From Bacteroidia bacterium (GTDB taxonomy: Bacteria; Bacteroidota; Bacteroidia; Flavobacteriales; Flavobacteriaceae): a DNA stretch of 64,000 nucleotides. The position numbers and the translations under genes were made by a program. Below are positions 25,938 to 34,117 of the stretch, piece after piece (position 1 is the stretch's first letter; each line of letters begins with the position of its first letter). Under the pieces are notes generated by a model. That model ran no database searches and was not told where the DNA came from. It saw only the letters and a list, made by a program, of their open reading frames with translations. The DNA is taken from NCBI GenBank assembly GCA_030425285.1, contig JAUIAY010000002.1, positions 175,956 to 239,955 on the forward strand, read 5' to 3'.

Positions 25938-27128
25938 ATGCAAAAAAATCTTATAGCCACTTGTCTTATTAATTTTTTAATTGCTGCATTATTAGGGCTA
26001 TTTCTGCGCTATGCTTTTATAGGAAATCTGGAATTCAACTATCAATTTCTAACCCATACACATTCCCATATTGCTATGTTGGGTTGGGTCTATCTTATGA
26101 TATTTGTATTTTTTGTACACTACTTTACCACCAAGAACAAACGTTTTTACATTAAGCTATTCTGGGTGACTCAAATTGCCGTTTTAGGTATGCTTTTTAG
26201 TTTTCCATTTCAAGGCTATGCTGCAGTGTCCATTACCTTTTCAACTCTACATATATTATGCAGTTATGTGTTTGCCTTTAGGTTATGGAGAGATTTAAAA
26301 GCAGAAAATATGCTGGTTGAAAAACTCATCAAATGGTCATTAACGTTTATGGTATTGAGCACCATTGGCATTTGGTGTTTAGGTCCTGCTGTTGGGCTTA
26401 TGGGTAAGGCTTCAGCTTTTTACCAAATAGCTATTCAGTTTTTTCTACACTTTCAGTTTAACGGATGGTTTCTTTTTGCAGTGATTGCGATATTTTTTTA
26501 TCAACTTAATATTAAGCCATCAAAACAAACAACATTATTTCTGTGGCTATTGATAGCTTCAACCTTTTGCACACTAGCCTTACCAGTACAATGGTTCACA
26601 CCACATTGGAGTTTGTATTACTGTAATGTATTGGGTTGCTTTTTTCAGCTTTTAACTTTGGTTTACTTTATAAAAATAATAAAATCACCTTTTAAAATCG
26701 CAACAACAAACCAACAAAAAGCCGTAAAACGCCTTTATGGTTTTGCATTGAGTTGTTTTATTTTAAAAATAACACTTCAATGTATATCCATTGCACCTGA
26801 ATTTTCACAAACACTCATCAATCACAAAAATTTCATTATAGGCTATATCCATTTATTAATGCTAGGAGTCATAAGCGGGTTTTTATTTGCTTTCCTAATT
26901 TTTTCAAAAACCATAAAATCTTCGGTATATCTCAATCTAGGATTATCTAATTTTTTTATAGGATTTATTTTAACTGAACTCTTACTTACCTATCAAGGTG
27001 GTTTATTTTATTTTGGTAAAGGATTACTGCCACAATATCATCTATTGCTTTTTGTAAGCAGTATTCTTTTACCGTTGGGAATTGCCTTAATCTTATTTAC
27101 ATATTCAAAACAAAAACAACATGTCTAA
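25938..27128 (+). CDS. Twelve-helix membrane protein, heme-copper oxidase subunit I-like or NnrS-like
   Basis: The 396-residue protein is hydrophobic throughout, with about 12 predicted helices. Histidines at 40, 42 and 44 (LTHTHSHIAMLGW), further histidines in FFLHFQFNGWF, and YIHLLMLGVISG could bind heme or copper. The layout recalls both the subunit I relatives of heme-copper oxidases and NnrS, a heme-copper membrane protein linked to nitric oxide stress. It lacks the full catalytic set of a terminal oxidase. Its place between ric and a hemerythrin gene and its eight-base overlap with the latter tie it to NO or oxygen handling. Confidence 0.72.
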   Translation: MQKNLIATCLINFLIAALLGLFLRYAFIGNLEFNYQFLTHTHSHIAMLGWVYLMIFVFFVHYFTTKNKRFYIKLFWVTQIAVLGMLFSFPFQGYAAVSITFSTLHILCSYVFAFRLWRDLKAENMLVEKLIKWSLTFMVLSTIGIWCLGPAVGLMGKASAFYQIAIQFFLHFQFNGWFLFAVIAIFFYQLNIKPSKQTTLFLWLLIASTFCTLALPVQWFTPHWSLYYCNVLGCFFQLLTLVYFIKIIKSPFKIATTNQQKAVKRLYGFALSCFILKITLQCISIAPEFSQTLINHKNFIIGYIHLLMLGVISGFLFAFLIFSKTIKSSVYLNLGLSNFFIGFILTELLLTYQGGLFYFGKGLLPQYHLLLFVSSILLPLGIALILFTYSKQKQHV

Positions 27129-27585
27129 CAAACCCTTAAAACGCCATACAGCACTTCAACCATTAAGTAGAGAGCATCATCATGGATTATTGCTTTCTTG
27201 GAAATTACGAGAAGGTTTTAAAAAAAATATTGACATAAACCGTATGAAAACCTATACTGATTGGTTTTACAGCACGCATTTAATTCCTCATTTTGACATG
27301 GAAGAAAAACACATTTTCCCCTTATTAGAAAATGAAAATGACTTGGTAAAAAGAGCTTTGTCTGATCATGAAAGGCTAAAATGGCTTTTCACTGATGAAG
27401 TGAATCCGATTAAAGCTTTAAGCTTGATTGAAGAAGAGTTACAGCTGCACATTCGCTTTGAAGAGCGTGTACTGTTTCCGGAAATACAAAAGGTCGCTAC
27501 CGAAACTCAATTTCAACACATAGAAAAATTACATCAATCTCATGAAAAATTTAGGGACAACCTGACAGATGAGTTCTGGAAGTAA
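27121..27585 (+). CDS. Hemerythrin-domain protein
   Basis: The 154-residue cytoplasmic protein is a four-helix di-iron bundle. Ligand segments are LSREHHHGLLLSW, HFDMEEKHIFPLL, LSDHERLKWLF, LHIRFEERVLFPEI and LHQSHEKFRD. It may bind oxygen or nitric oxide. The start overlaps the preceding membrane protein gene by eight bases. The stop codon abuts the end of the convergent porin gene with no base between them. Confidence 0.88.
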   Translation: MSNKPLKRHTALQPLSREHHHGLLLSWKLREGFKKNIDINRMKTYTDWFYSTHLIPHFDMEEKHIFPLLENENDLVKRALSDHERLKWLFTDEVNPIKALSLIEEELQLHIRFEERVLFPEIQKVATETQFQHIEKLHQSHEKFRDNLTDEFWK

Positions 27586-28839
27586 TTACTTCTTAAAACT
27601 AAACACCTCTGGTTTTACGGTTACCATAGCCCAAGCCCAGTTTTGAATTCTATTGGCATTACCACCTTTTAGCACTTCCATGGTATCACTTCCAAACATT
27701 TGCGAATAACCCAAATTTGCTGTTATGAATTTATGCAGTCTGTAAGTTGCTACAAAATCGATTTCTGCACCCAAATAGCTGTCCATGATTTCTGAACCAT
27801 CCAATACACTTTCGGCAGATGAGAAGATATGTGCTGACAGAGTTAAAATCAATTTGTCATTTCTATATTTTATTTGTGCAAAAGCATCAATCAAACCAAC
27901 AGAATTGGCATGATTTCCTACATAGAAATAATCCATTAAACCATTAAACTTATGATTGGTTCCAAACAACGGAGTAAACGATTTATTAGTTCCCGAAGTA
28001 TCATCCATGGCTGTTCCTGACAAATATTCGCCTCCAAAACCAAAGAGCCAATGTTCTGTTGCCAAATATCCCAACGAAGCTCCACCATACCAAGCAGAAA
28101 CAGTAGTGTCATTTCGTGTTCCTGTTTGTCCGTAAACAGAAAACTCGCCTATCCATTTATTGGTTTTCAAGCTGTAAAACATACCAAATGTTTGTGCATA
28201 TTGGGTTTTCAGGTCTTGATTAGTAGTTTCAAACTCATAACCTGTATTTAAAAACAAAACACTCAATGTTGATGTCTTAAAGCCATATTGATACCACAAC
28301 AATTGCATATTCTTGTAATTGTTTACCGAATACGCTGTACGCTCAACAGTTTCAGCATTTGAACTCACCGATGCGCCAACATCCAGTCGATGTTTTTTGT
28401 TGGGTGTTACCGAAACCAAAAAGGCATCGTGACTTCTACCTTGTTGTGCCCAATTGACTTCTCCTAAAATACGTTGATTATCATACGACAACGTTTGTCT
28501 TCCCACTTTAAACTTCCAAATATTATCCAATCTATATTGGGCATAACCTTCAAAAAGAGCTAAACCATCATGGGCATTACTTTGGTTTGTTGCAACATCT
28601 CCCCAGACTCTAATGTCTTGCGGTCTTAATACAATAGTTAGGTTTTCGTAATTAAAATTCAGATTTAATCTGCTACGTTGGGACACAAAAGACGTTGGGT
28701 CTTGTGTATCATCCAGCAATGTACCAAAGCCGTTTCTAAACTCGTATCGTGGTCTAAATTCGATACCTACTTCTAATTCTTGGGCAAAAAAGGTGTATGT
28801 CAACATTCCGAAGAACATTGTGCAAATTATATTTTTCAT
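27586..28839 (-). CDS. Outer-membrane porin with alginate-export-type barrel
   Basis: The 417-residue protein has a signal peptide (MKNIICTMFFGMLTYTFFAQ). A 16- to 18-strand barrel follows, starting VGIEFRPRYEFRNGF and containing LRPQDIRVWGD, YRLDNIWKFKVGRQTLSYDNQRILG and the terminal aromatic VTVKPEVFSFKK. The pattern fits the AlgE-like alginate-export domain, which in many species carries small anions or sugars. As the last gene of the nirK operon it may pass nitrite, but that is inference. Confidence 0.82.
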   Translation of the reverse strand: MKNIICTMFFGMLTYTFFAQELEVGIEFRPRYEFRNGFGTLLDDTQDPTSFVSQRSRLNLNFNYENLTIVLRPQDIRVWGDVATNQSNAHDGLALFEGYAQYRLDNIWKFKVGRQTLSYDNQRILGEVNWAQQGRSHDAFLVSVTPNKKHRLDVGASVSSNAETVERTAYSVNNYKNMQLLWYQYGFKTSTLSVLFLNTGYEFETTNQDLKTQYAQTFGMFYSLKTNKWIGEFSVYGQTGTRNDTTVSAWYGGASLGYLATEHWLFGFGGEYLSGTAMDDTSGTNKSFTPLFGTNHKFNGLMDYFYVGNHANSVGLIDAFAQIKYRNDKLILTLSAHIFSSAESVLDGSEIMDSYLGAEIDFVATYRLHKFITANLGYSQMFGSDTMEVLKGGNANRIQNWAWAMVTVKPEVFSFKK

Positions 28840-28863
28840 AAGATGTTAGATATTGTTAAACTG

Positions 28864-29574
28864 TTACATAGCGTCAACAGCTTCGTTAATATGTTTAATG
28901 GTATTATCGGAATTCACACCCAAACCTTCTTGCTGAAACACTAACTCTCCTTTATGGTTAAATACGCTAATAATGTTTGAATGTGAAAAATCGATTGGTG
29001 ATATTTCTTTATAGCTTACCGCTAAAACCGCAGCAAATTCGCGCGTGTTTTCTTCTGTAGAACGTAAAAACAGCCAAGGGTCATTATCCATCAAGTTTTC
29101 TTTTGCAAAGGTTTTTAAACGTTCTGGTGTATCAACTTCGGGATCAATACTTACAAAAATCATTTTTACATTTTCTTTGGAATGTTCTGGTAGGCGTTCT
29201 TCTATGTTTCGCATATCGGCTACCAAACGTGGGCATGCTGCTTTACAACTAGTATAAATCATTACCATGACCAAAACATCACCTTTCAAGTCTTTAAGTT
29301 GAATATCTTCTCCATTTTGGGTGGTCCAAGTTGAGGGTAAGTTGTAGATAGACATCTCTGAAAACTTATCATCTGAAATAGTTTTTACATGGTTTTCTTC
29401 TACAACCAAATCCATTTTACAAACAGGGCAATTTCCTTTTTCGGTATATATTTTATCACCTTCACAACGCATAGGACAATGGTAAGCCACATCATCTTTT
29501 GCAGCTTTTGAAGAGGTGTTTTTACAAGATACCAACGTTAAGGCAATACATATTATATAGATAAATGGTTTCAT
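28864..29574 (-). CDS. SCO-family copper chaperone lipoprotein with N-terminal metal-binding domain
   Basis: The 236-residue protein has a lipobox (TLVSC, cysteine 17). A heavy-metal-binding domain at 31-60 has YHCPM, C37 and NCPVCKMDL. A thioredoxin-fold SCO domain follows, with the copper-binding YTSCKAAC (C110, C114) and His198 in FSHSN. SCO proteins insert or reduce copper in periplasmic enzymes; here the nearby client is the copper nitrite reductase NirK. The gene lies between the SUMF1-like gene (10 bases away) and the porin gene in the nirK operon. Confidence 0.9.
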   Translation of the reverse strand: MKPFIYIICIALTLVSCKNTSSKAAKDDVAYHCPMRCEGDKIYTEKGNCPVCKMDLVVEENHVKTISDDKFSEMSIYNLPSTWTTQNGEDIQLKDLKGDVLVMVMIYTSCKAACPRLVADMRNIEERLPEHSKENVKMIFVSIDPEVDTPERLKTFAKENLMDNDPWLFLRSTEENTREFAAVLAVSYKEISPIDFSHSNIISVFNHKGELVFQQEGLGVNSDNTIKHINEAVDAM

Positions 29575-29584
29575 AATGTTGTTT

Positions 29585-30364
29585 TTAAGGATTTACTTCA
29601 ATGTCTTTTGCACATCTAAATCCAAGGTTTTTAATACTAAAACTTGCCTTTATACTACCTCTAAAAGCATATCGCATAAAAGCAGCATAATTCATTAAAT
29701 CGGTAGCACCAATGGCTGCGCTCCCACAAAACAGATTACTATCTTTGTCAACATCTTTTCTGGATTCTCCAGAAATCAATACCGAGTTAAAATCGAGTGT
29801 CCATTCCCAAACCAAACCATGCATATCGTAAATACCCCAATAATTTTTAGGCGAATTACCTATAGTTTTTTCATCAGTTCTAGGTGTTTCGTACCAAGAG
29901 AGGATTTGTTGGTTATATGAAGGCTTTCTTCTGGCATCTGGTACGTCTTCATCTGCCATTGCTACATATTCCCATTCATCAATAGTTGGTAATCGTTTGC
30001 CTTGACACTCGCAGTAAGCTTTGGCTGCAAACCAAGACACATAGGTTACAGGGCTTTGAGGGTTTACTATATCGTTTAGAATTGTATCACTTTTAAATTG
30101 TCTCAAATAGTTTCCATCAGCATAGAGCTTAAGTATATTGTGTTTTTGCCATTTAGGGTTTTTCTTTAGAAACTCTAAAAACTGCTGATTGCTAACAGGG
30201 TATTTATCAAGTTTAAAATCTTGAACTTCAACAACAGTTGAATCTCTACCATATAAAGGGATATAGCGACTACCCTTTATATTTGCCATACCTTCAGTTT
30301 GTGAAAAACAAATGGTTTGAAACACTAAAAACACACACAATATTTTGAAGGTATGGTCAAACAT
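29585..30364 (-). CDS. SUMF1/formylglycine-generating-enzyme-fold protein, probably non-canonical
   Basis: The 259-residue protein has a signal peptide ending near FSQ. The FGE-sulfatase fold is shown by FKLDKYPVSNQQFLEFL, PVTYVSWFAAKAYCECQGKRLPTIDEWEYVAMAD, YDMHGLVWEWTLDF and the end LGFRCAKD. The paired cysteines of true formylglycine-generating enzyme near MRYAFRGSIKASFS are missing, so sulfatase activation is unlikely. It is the second gene of the nirK operon and may help assemble or support NirK in the periplasm. Confidence 0.85.
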   Translation of the reverse strand: MFDHTFKILCVFLVFQTICFSQTEGMANIKGSRYIPLYGRDSTVVEVQDFKLDKYPVSNQQFLEFLKKNPKWQKHNILKLYADGNYLRQFKSDTILNDIVNPQSPVTYVSWFAAKAYCECQGKRLPTIDEWEYVAMADEDVPDARRKPSYNQQILSWYETPRTDEKTIGNSPKNYWGIYDMHGLVWEWTLDFNSVLISGESRKDVDKDSNLFCGSAAIGATDLMNYAAFMRYAFRGSIKASFSIKNLGFRCAKDIEVNP

Positions 30365-30385
30365 AACACTAACTATTACTATTAA

Positions 30386-31849
30386 TTACTTTCCTTTTAC
30401 TTTATCCACCATTTGTTTAGTAACCACTGTTCCGTTATTATCCCAACTGTTATACACGTAGGTCAAAACATTGGCTATTTCTTCAGAAGATAACATTTGT
30501 CTGGTCATTACACTATTGTATTTTTTCCCATTTACGGTAATTTCGCCTGTTAATCCGTTTACAACTGCACCAATGGCACGATTTACATCTGCGTTTAAAT
30601 AATCTGATTTTGCCAATGGTGGAAATGCATTAGGAACACCTTGTCCTTCAGCTTGATGGCATGCAAAACAAGTTTGCATATAAATTTGTTTGCCAAATTT
30701 CATTTGCTCCTCAAAGTTTTGTGCAGGAATTTCAGACTCTACAATTTCATTGGTTGTTGGCATTTCTTGAATTCCTGGACCTTCTGGTAAATAGATTCCT
30801 TCATATTGTTCTCCAGAATAGATTTTTTCATGTTCTTCTCCTTGTACTTTCAACATACCCAAAGCCCCTTTATTAAAAGCTCTAAAAATGGAATGGTCAA
30901 CTAAAATAAATGTTCCAGGAACATCTACACGAAATTCTACAATAGCTGCTCCTCCTGCAGGGATTATTGTGGTCTGAACATTTTCATTTACCATATCACC
31001 ACCTTCTACGTGAACCTTATCAAATATTTCTCCAATTACGTGAAATGAAGACACTAAATTAGGCCCACCGTTTCCTACAAACAGTCTAATAGTTTCACCC
31101 ACATTAGCAGTAATAGCATTATCGCCTGTTAGAGCATTTACACTACCATTAAAGACAACATAATCGGCGTGTTCATCAACGGCCTTTTGCATATCAAAAG
31201 GTTGCAAACCACGTTCACCATTTTTTCCTTTGGTATAAAAATCGCCTTGCATAATATAATATTCCTTATCTACAAGTGGTAAACCACCTTCAGGTTCTAC
31301 CAAAATTAATCCATACATACCATTGGCAATGTGCATTCCTACAGGAGCCGTTGCACAGTGGTACACATACAAACCAGGGTTGAGTGTTTTAAAAGAAAAC
31401 ACTTTTTCGTGACCTGGTGCTACAAACGAAGATTCTGCACCACCACCTGGACCAGTTACAGCGTGTAAATCGATGTTGTGAGGCAGCTTATTATCTGGGT
31501 GGTTTTGTAGTCTAAACTCAACCTCATCACCTACCCGAGTTCTAATGAAGCTTCCAGGAACTGTTCCACCAAAAGTCCAATATACATAGCGTACACCATC
31601 GGTAAGTTCGCCTTCTTCTTCAAGGATTTCCATTTCAACAATAAGCTTTTTGGCCTTTCGTCTTCCAACAGGTGTTGGTACGTTTGGTGGTGCAGTTAAC
31701 TCTGCTGTCATTTCACGGCTAACAGGAATGTCTTGTGCTTCTTCATAAACGGTTTTCTCGTTGTTGAAACAAGAAACCATAAACAATGATACAACCACAA
31801 AAAATAGTATGTTGATACCTTTAATTTTAGTGTTTTTTAGTGTTCTCAT
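30386..31849 (-). CDS. nirK: Copper nitrite reductase lipoprotein fused to cytochrome c
   Basis: NirK reduces nitrite to nitric oxide. The 487-residue protein starts with a lipoprotein signal (VSC, cysteine 27). Two cupredoxin domains follow: type 1 copper ligands His124, Cys165, His173 and Met178; type 2 ligands His129, His164 and His319; catalytic Asp127 and His270. The C-terminal class I cytochrome c has CFACH at 394-398 and a likely axial Met at 448 or 452. The fused heme domain probably receives electrons directly. It is the first gene of a four-gene leftward operon with a predicted Rrf2 operator at its transcription start. No nitric oxide reductase (norB) or nos gene is in the window. 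Confidence 0.95.
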   Translation of the reverse strand: MRTLKNTKIKGINILFFVVVSLFMVSCFNNEKTVYEEAQDIPVSREMTAELTAPPNVPTPVGRRKAKKLIVEMEILEEEGELTDGVRYVYWTFGGTVPGSFIRTRVGDEVEFRLQNHPDNKLPHNIDLHAVTGPGGGAESSFVAPGHEKVFSFKTLNPGLYVYHCATAPVGMHIANGMYGLILVEPEGGLPLVDKEYYIMQGDFYTKGKNGERGLQPFDMQKAVDEHADYVVFNGSVNALTGDNAITANVGETIRLFVGNGGPNLVSSFHVIGEIFDKVHVEGGDMVNENVQTTIIPAGGAAIVEFRVDVPGTFILVDHSIFRAFNKGALGMLKVQGEEHEKIYSGEQYEGIYLPEGPGIQEMPTTNEIVESEIPAQNFEEQMKFGKQIYMQTCFACHQAEGQGVPNAFPPLAKSDYLNADVNRAIGAVVNGLTGEITVNGKKYNSVMTRQMLSSEEIANVLTYVYNSWDNNGTVVTKQMVDKVKGK

Positions 31850-31862
31850 AATAGTGATTTTA

Positions 31863-31886
31863 AATTAGGATAATTTTGTCTTGATT
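31863..31886. promoter_or_regulatory. Predicted Rrf2 operator upstream of nirK
   Basis: The left half AATTAGGATA (31863-31872), four bases, then TGTCTTGATT (31877-31886) form an imperfect inverted repeat. Overall it is near-identical to the rrf2 site read on the opposite strand. It lies just downstream of the nirK -7 box, over the expected transcription start. Confidence 0.66.
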
Positions 31887-31893
31887 AATAAAA

Positions 31894-31901
31894 CAAATTT
31901 A
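31894..31901 (-). promoter_or_regulatory. -7 box for nirK
   Basis: TAAATTTG on the minus strand fits TAnnTTTG and lies 44 bases before the nirK ATG. No -33 TTG is seen at the usual distance, so an activator may help. Confidence 0.55.
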
Positions 31902-31940
31902 GTACACGAATAAGATTAAAAATATGATTAATGTCATAAA

Positions 31941-31971
31941 ATGAAAAAAAGCATCACGTTTGTGATGCTTT
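31941..31971 (-). terminator. Terminator for the leftward flavin reductase-GNAT-marR-pirin operon
   Basis: AAAGCATCAC and GTGATGCTTT are perfect ten-base arms around GTTT. Read leftward, the stem is followed by seven T residues. Confidence 0.85.
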
Positions 31972-31974
31972 AGT

Positions 31975-32094
31975 TTACTCGATAATCGAGATTAAATGCT
32001 CCAATGCTTGCCTCGAAATTAAACGTTTGTTCTTTTTAATACCTTGTGTGTGCTTGCTTCGAGATAGTTTCCTCCTGTTTAAACGCCTATAGAG
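31975..32094 (-). pseudogene. Coding-like remnant without a start codon
   Basis: A 39-codon open frame ends at TAA 31977-31975 and encodes a basic peptide with RRLNRRKLSRSKHTQG near its start and LISRQALEHLISIIE at its end. It is opened by a stop at 32097-32095 inside the pirin 3' end and has no ATG, GTG or TTG near the start. A 13-base near-repeat (TGCTTGCYTCGAR) occurs twice on the plus strand here. I read it as a gene remnant or chance frame, not an intact gene. Confidence 0.25.
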
Positions 32095-32812
32095 TTATCA
32101 TAGGAACTTCAATAAACAACAATTCAGAATCTTGTTTTGTTTCTATTGAAAAGCTTTCAGTTTCTGAAACACCTATAGCGTCTCTCGTTTCAAGGTTTTG
32201 ATCTGCTATGATAATATCACCATAAATAGTCATTACGTAAACACCATGATTACTACTTTTTAAGTTATAGGTAAACGTTTCTCCTTGACTTAAATCAATG
32301 CGAGATAGTTTAGCATCTTGATGAATTTTTAAACTTCCTTCATGATTATCATCAATAGATGTTACCAAGGTTTGTAGTTTATTTTTCCTGTTAGAATCAC
32401 TAAATGTTTTTTGGTCATAACGTGGTGAAACACCTTGTTTGTTAGGTATTACCCATATTTGAAACAAACTTAAATGCGAATCTTCAGAACCATTAATTTC
32501 AGAATGTTGCACTCCAGTTCCGGCACTCATTACTTGCACTTCACCTGGTAATACAGATTGCCATTCGTTATGCATAGAATCGCGATGTTTAAGCTCTCCA
32601 CTTAAAGGAATGGTGATAATTTCCATATTATCGTGTGGATGTGTTCCAAAACCCATTTTTGGTGCAATAACATCATCGTTTAATACGCGTAACGCTCCAA
32701 AATGAATGCGCTCTGGATTAAACCAACCTGCAAAGCTAAACGAATGATTGGCTTGTAACCATCCGTGATTTGCAAATCCTCTTGTTCCTGCTTTGTGAAC
32801 TACTGTTTTCAT
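32087..32812 (-). CDS. Pirin-family protein (YhhW-like)
   Basis: The 241-residue bicupin has the metal motif region GTHPHDNMEIITIPLSGELKHRDS, with His ligands of the N-terminal cupin. AGTGVQHSEINGSEDSHLSLFQIWV follows. Family members such as YhhW act as quercetin dioxygenases or redox-sensing cofactors. It is the last gene of the MarR-controlled operon, 27 bases after marR, which fits a role in handling quinone or phenolic stress. Confidence 0.9.
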   Translation of the reverse strand: MKTVVHKAGTRGFANHGWLQANHSFSFAGWFNPERIHFGALRVLNDDVIAPKMGFGTHPHDNMEIITIPLSGELKHRDSMHNEWQSVLPGEVQVMSAGTGVQHSEINGSEDSHLSLFQIWVIPNKQGVSPRYDQKTFSDSNRKNKLQTLVTSIDDNHEGSLKIHQDAKLSRIDLSQGETFTYNLKSSNHGVYVMTIYGDIIIADQNLETRDAIGVSETESFSIETKQDSELLFIEVPMITL

Positions 32813-32839
32813 TTTATTATCCTTTCTAGGTTTCCCCTT

Positions 32840-33277
32840 TTATCTTAATTTATCTAATAAATCACTTAATTGTGATGCTTCTTTTTCTGTGATATTTTTT
32901 AACCAATCGTCATTAAAATTGTCTGATATATCTTCTAAAAGTTTTAATCCTTCGCTGGTGATAGCAACTTGTACCACGCGCCTATCGGTTTCAGAGGGAA
33001 TGCGCTCAATGAGTTGTTTTGCACAAAGCTTGTCTGCCAATCGTGTGGCGTTTGGCGCTCTGTCTATCATTCTTGATTTTACATCTTGCATTGTCAATGG
33101 TTTATCTGCACCACGTAAAATGCGTAAAATATTGTATTGTTGTGGTGACAGCCCAAATTTTGCAAAAAATGTATTTTGTTTTCCAGTAATCCAATTGGCT
33201 GTGTACAAAATATTAATCAGCGCTTTTGTGCGGTTATCCTTAAACGAAGAATTAACGTCTTTTGAAATATCTCCCAT
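32840..33277 (-). CDS. MarR-family transcriptional regulator
   Basis: The 145-residue protein has the MarR winged helix: LSPQQYNILRILRGADKPLTMQDVKSRMIDRAPNATRLADKL, then the wing IERIPSETDRRVVQVAITSEG. Two cysteines near the DNA-binding domain are not in the usual OhrR sensing position. It is the third gene in an operon with a flavin reductase, a GNAT and pirin. Palindromes over the operon promoter suggest autorepression relieved by a small-molecule signal. Confidence 0.92.
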   Translation of the reverse strand: MGDISKDVNSSFKDNRTKALINILYTANWITGKQNTFFAKFGLSPQQYNILRILRGADKPLTMQDVKSRMIDRAPNATRLADKLCAKQLIERIPSETDRRVVQVAITSEGLKLLEDISDNFNDDWLKNITEKEASQLSDLLDKLR

Positions 33278-33282
33278 AGTTG

Positions 33283-33567
33283 TTAGGCTTTTACATCATT
33301 ATAATCATCAGCTTTCTTTTTAAAAACTGCTGCAGCAAACGGACAAAGTGGTAAAATTTTTAACGCTTTTTCTCTTGCAAATGCTACAGCTTCTTCTACT
33401 AGTTTGTAACCAACGCCTTGACCTTTTAGACTTGCATCTACTTCGGTATGATCGATAATAATTTTTTGTTCTCCTGCATAAACGTAAGTCATTTCAGCTA
33501 TTCGTTTCGCATCTTGCTCTATGTAAAAAGCACCTTTTTTAGTATCGTCTTCTTGCTGGATGTTCAT
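33283..33567 (-). CDS. YjdJ-type GNAT-fold protein
   Basis: This short 94-residue protein fits the GNAT_YjdJ group. KIIIDHTEVDASLKGQGVGYKLVEEAVAFAREKALKILPLCPFAAAVFKKK shows the Q/RGxG acetyl-CoA loop and the conserved LCPF segment. The acceptor is unknown. It lies between the flavin reductase gene (two bases away) and marR (five bases away). Confidence 0.88.
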   Translation of the reverse strand: MNIQQEDDTKKGAFYIEQDAKRIAEMTYVYAGEQKIIIDHTEVDASLKGQGVGYKLVEEAVAFAREKALKILPLCPFAAAVFKKKADDYNDVKA

Positions 33568-33569
33568 AA

Positions 33570-34103
33570 CTATATTGCGTTTTGAAATTTATCTACTTCA
33601 ACTAATAATTGGTCGTTTAATTCTTTATTAGTAATCTTTCCTTCAGAAAAATTATTTCCGAATTGCGGTAAAGAAAACACGCCTACAATATCTGCTTCAT
33701 GTCTTGGAAAACGGTCTTCAGCAATGGTTAATACCGATTGTCCGCCTCTTGCTCCAGGTGATGTTGCCATAAGCAACATAGGTTTTCCTAAAAATGTTTT
33801 AGCTTCTATACGAGATATCCAATCAAATAGGTTTTTAAAAACTGAAGCATAAGCGCCATTGTGTTCTGCTAATGAAATAACCATACCATCAGCTTCCTTT
33901 ATTTTATTGAATAGCTTGTGAGCGTTTTCCGGTTGTCCGCCCATGCTTTTTTCTAAATCTGTACTAAATAGCGGTACATCAAAATCATTTAAGTCTAATA
34001 CTTCTGCTTTGACTCCTTCTACTAACCCTGAAGCGTATGTTGCCAATTGTTTGTTGATTGATGTTGTACTGTTACTTCCTGCGAATGCTATAATATGTTT
34101 CAT
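33570..34103 (-). CDS. NAD(P)H-dependent FMN reductase
   Basis: The 177-residue flavodoxin-fold enzyme has the phosphate-binding loop GSNSTTSINKQLA at its N-terminus. AEHNGAYASVFKNLFDWISR and TSPGARGGQSVL are typical of the NADPH-dependent FMN reductase/quinone reductase family. It is the first gene of the four-gene operon controlled by MarR and probably reduces quinones or azo-like substrates. The start lies 26 bases downstream of the -7 box. Confidence 0.9.
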   Translation of the reverse strand: MKHIIAFAGSNSTTSINKQLATYASGLVEGVKAEVLDLNDFDVPLFSTDLEKSMGGQPENAHKLFNKIKEADGMVISLAEHNGAYASVFKNLFDWISRIEAKTFLGKPMLLMATSPGARGGQSVLTIAEDRFPRHEADIVGVFSLPQFGNNFSEGKITNKELNDQLLVEVDKFQNAI

Positions 34104-34117
34104 GTTTGATTGTTTTT

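Noticed and set aside
29585..30364. A true formylglycine-generating enzyme (sulfatase activator)
   Set aside because: The catalytic cysteine pair is missing and no sulfatase gene is in the window.
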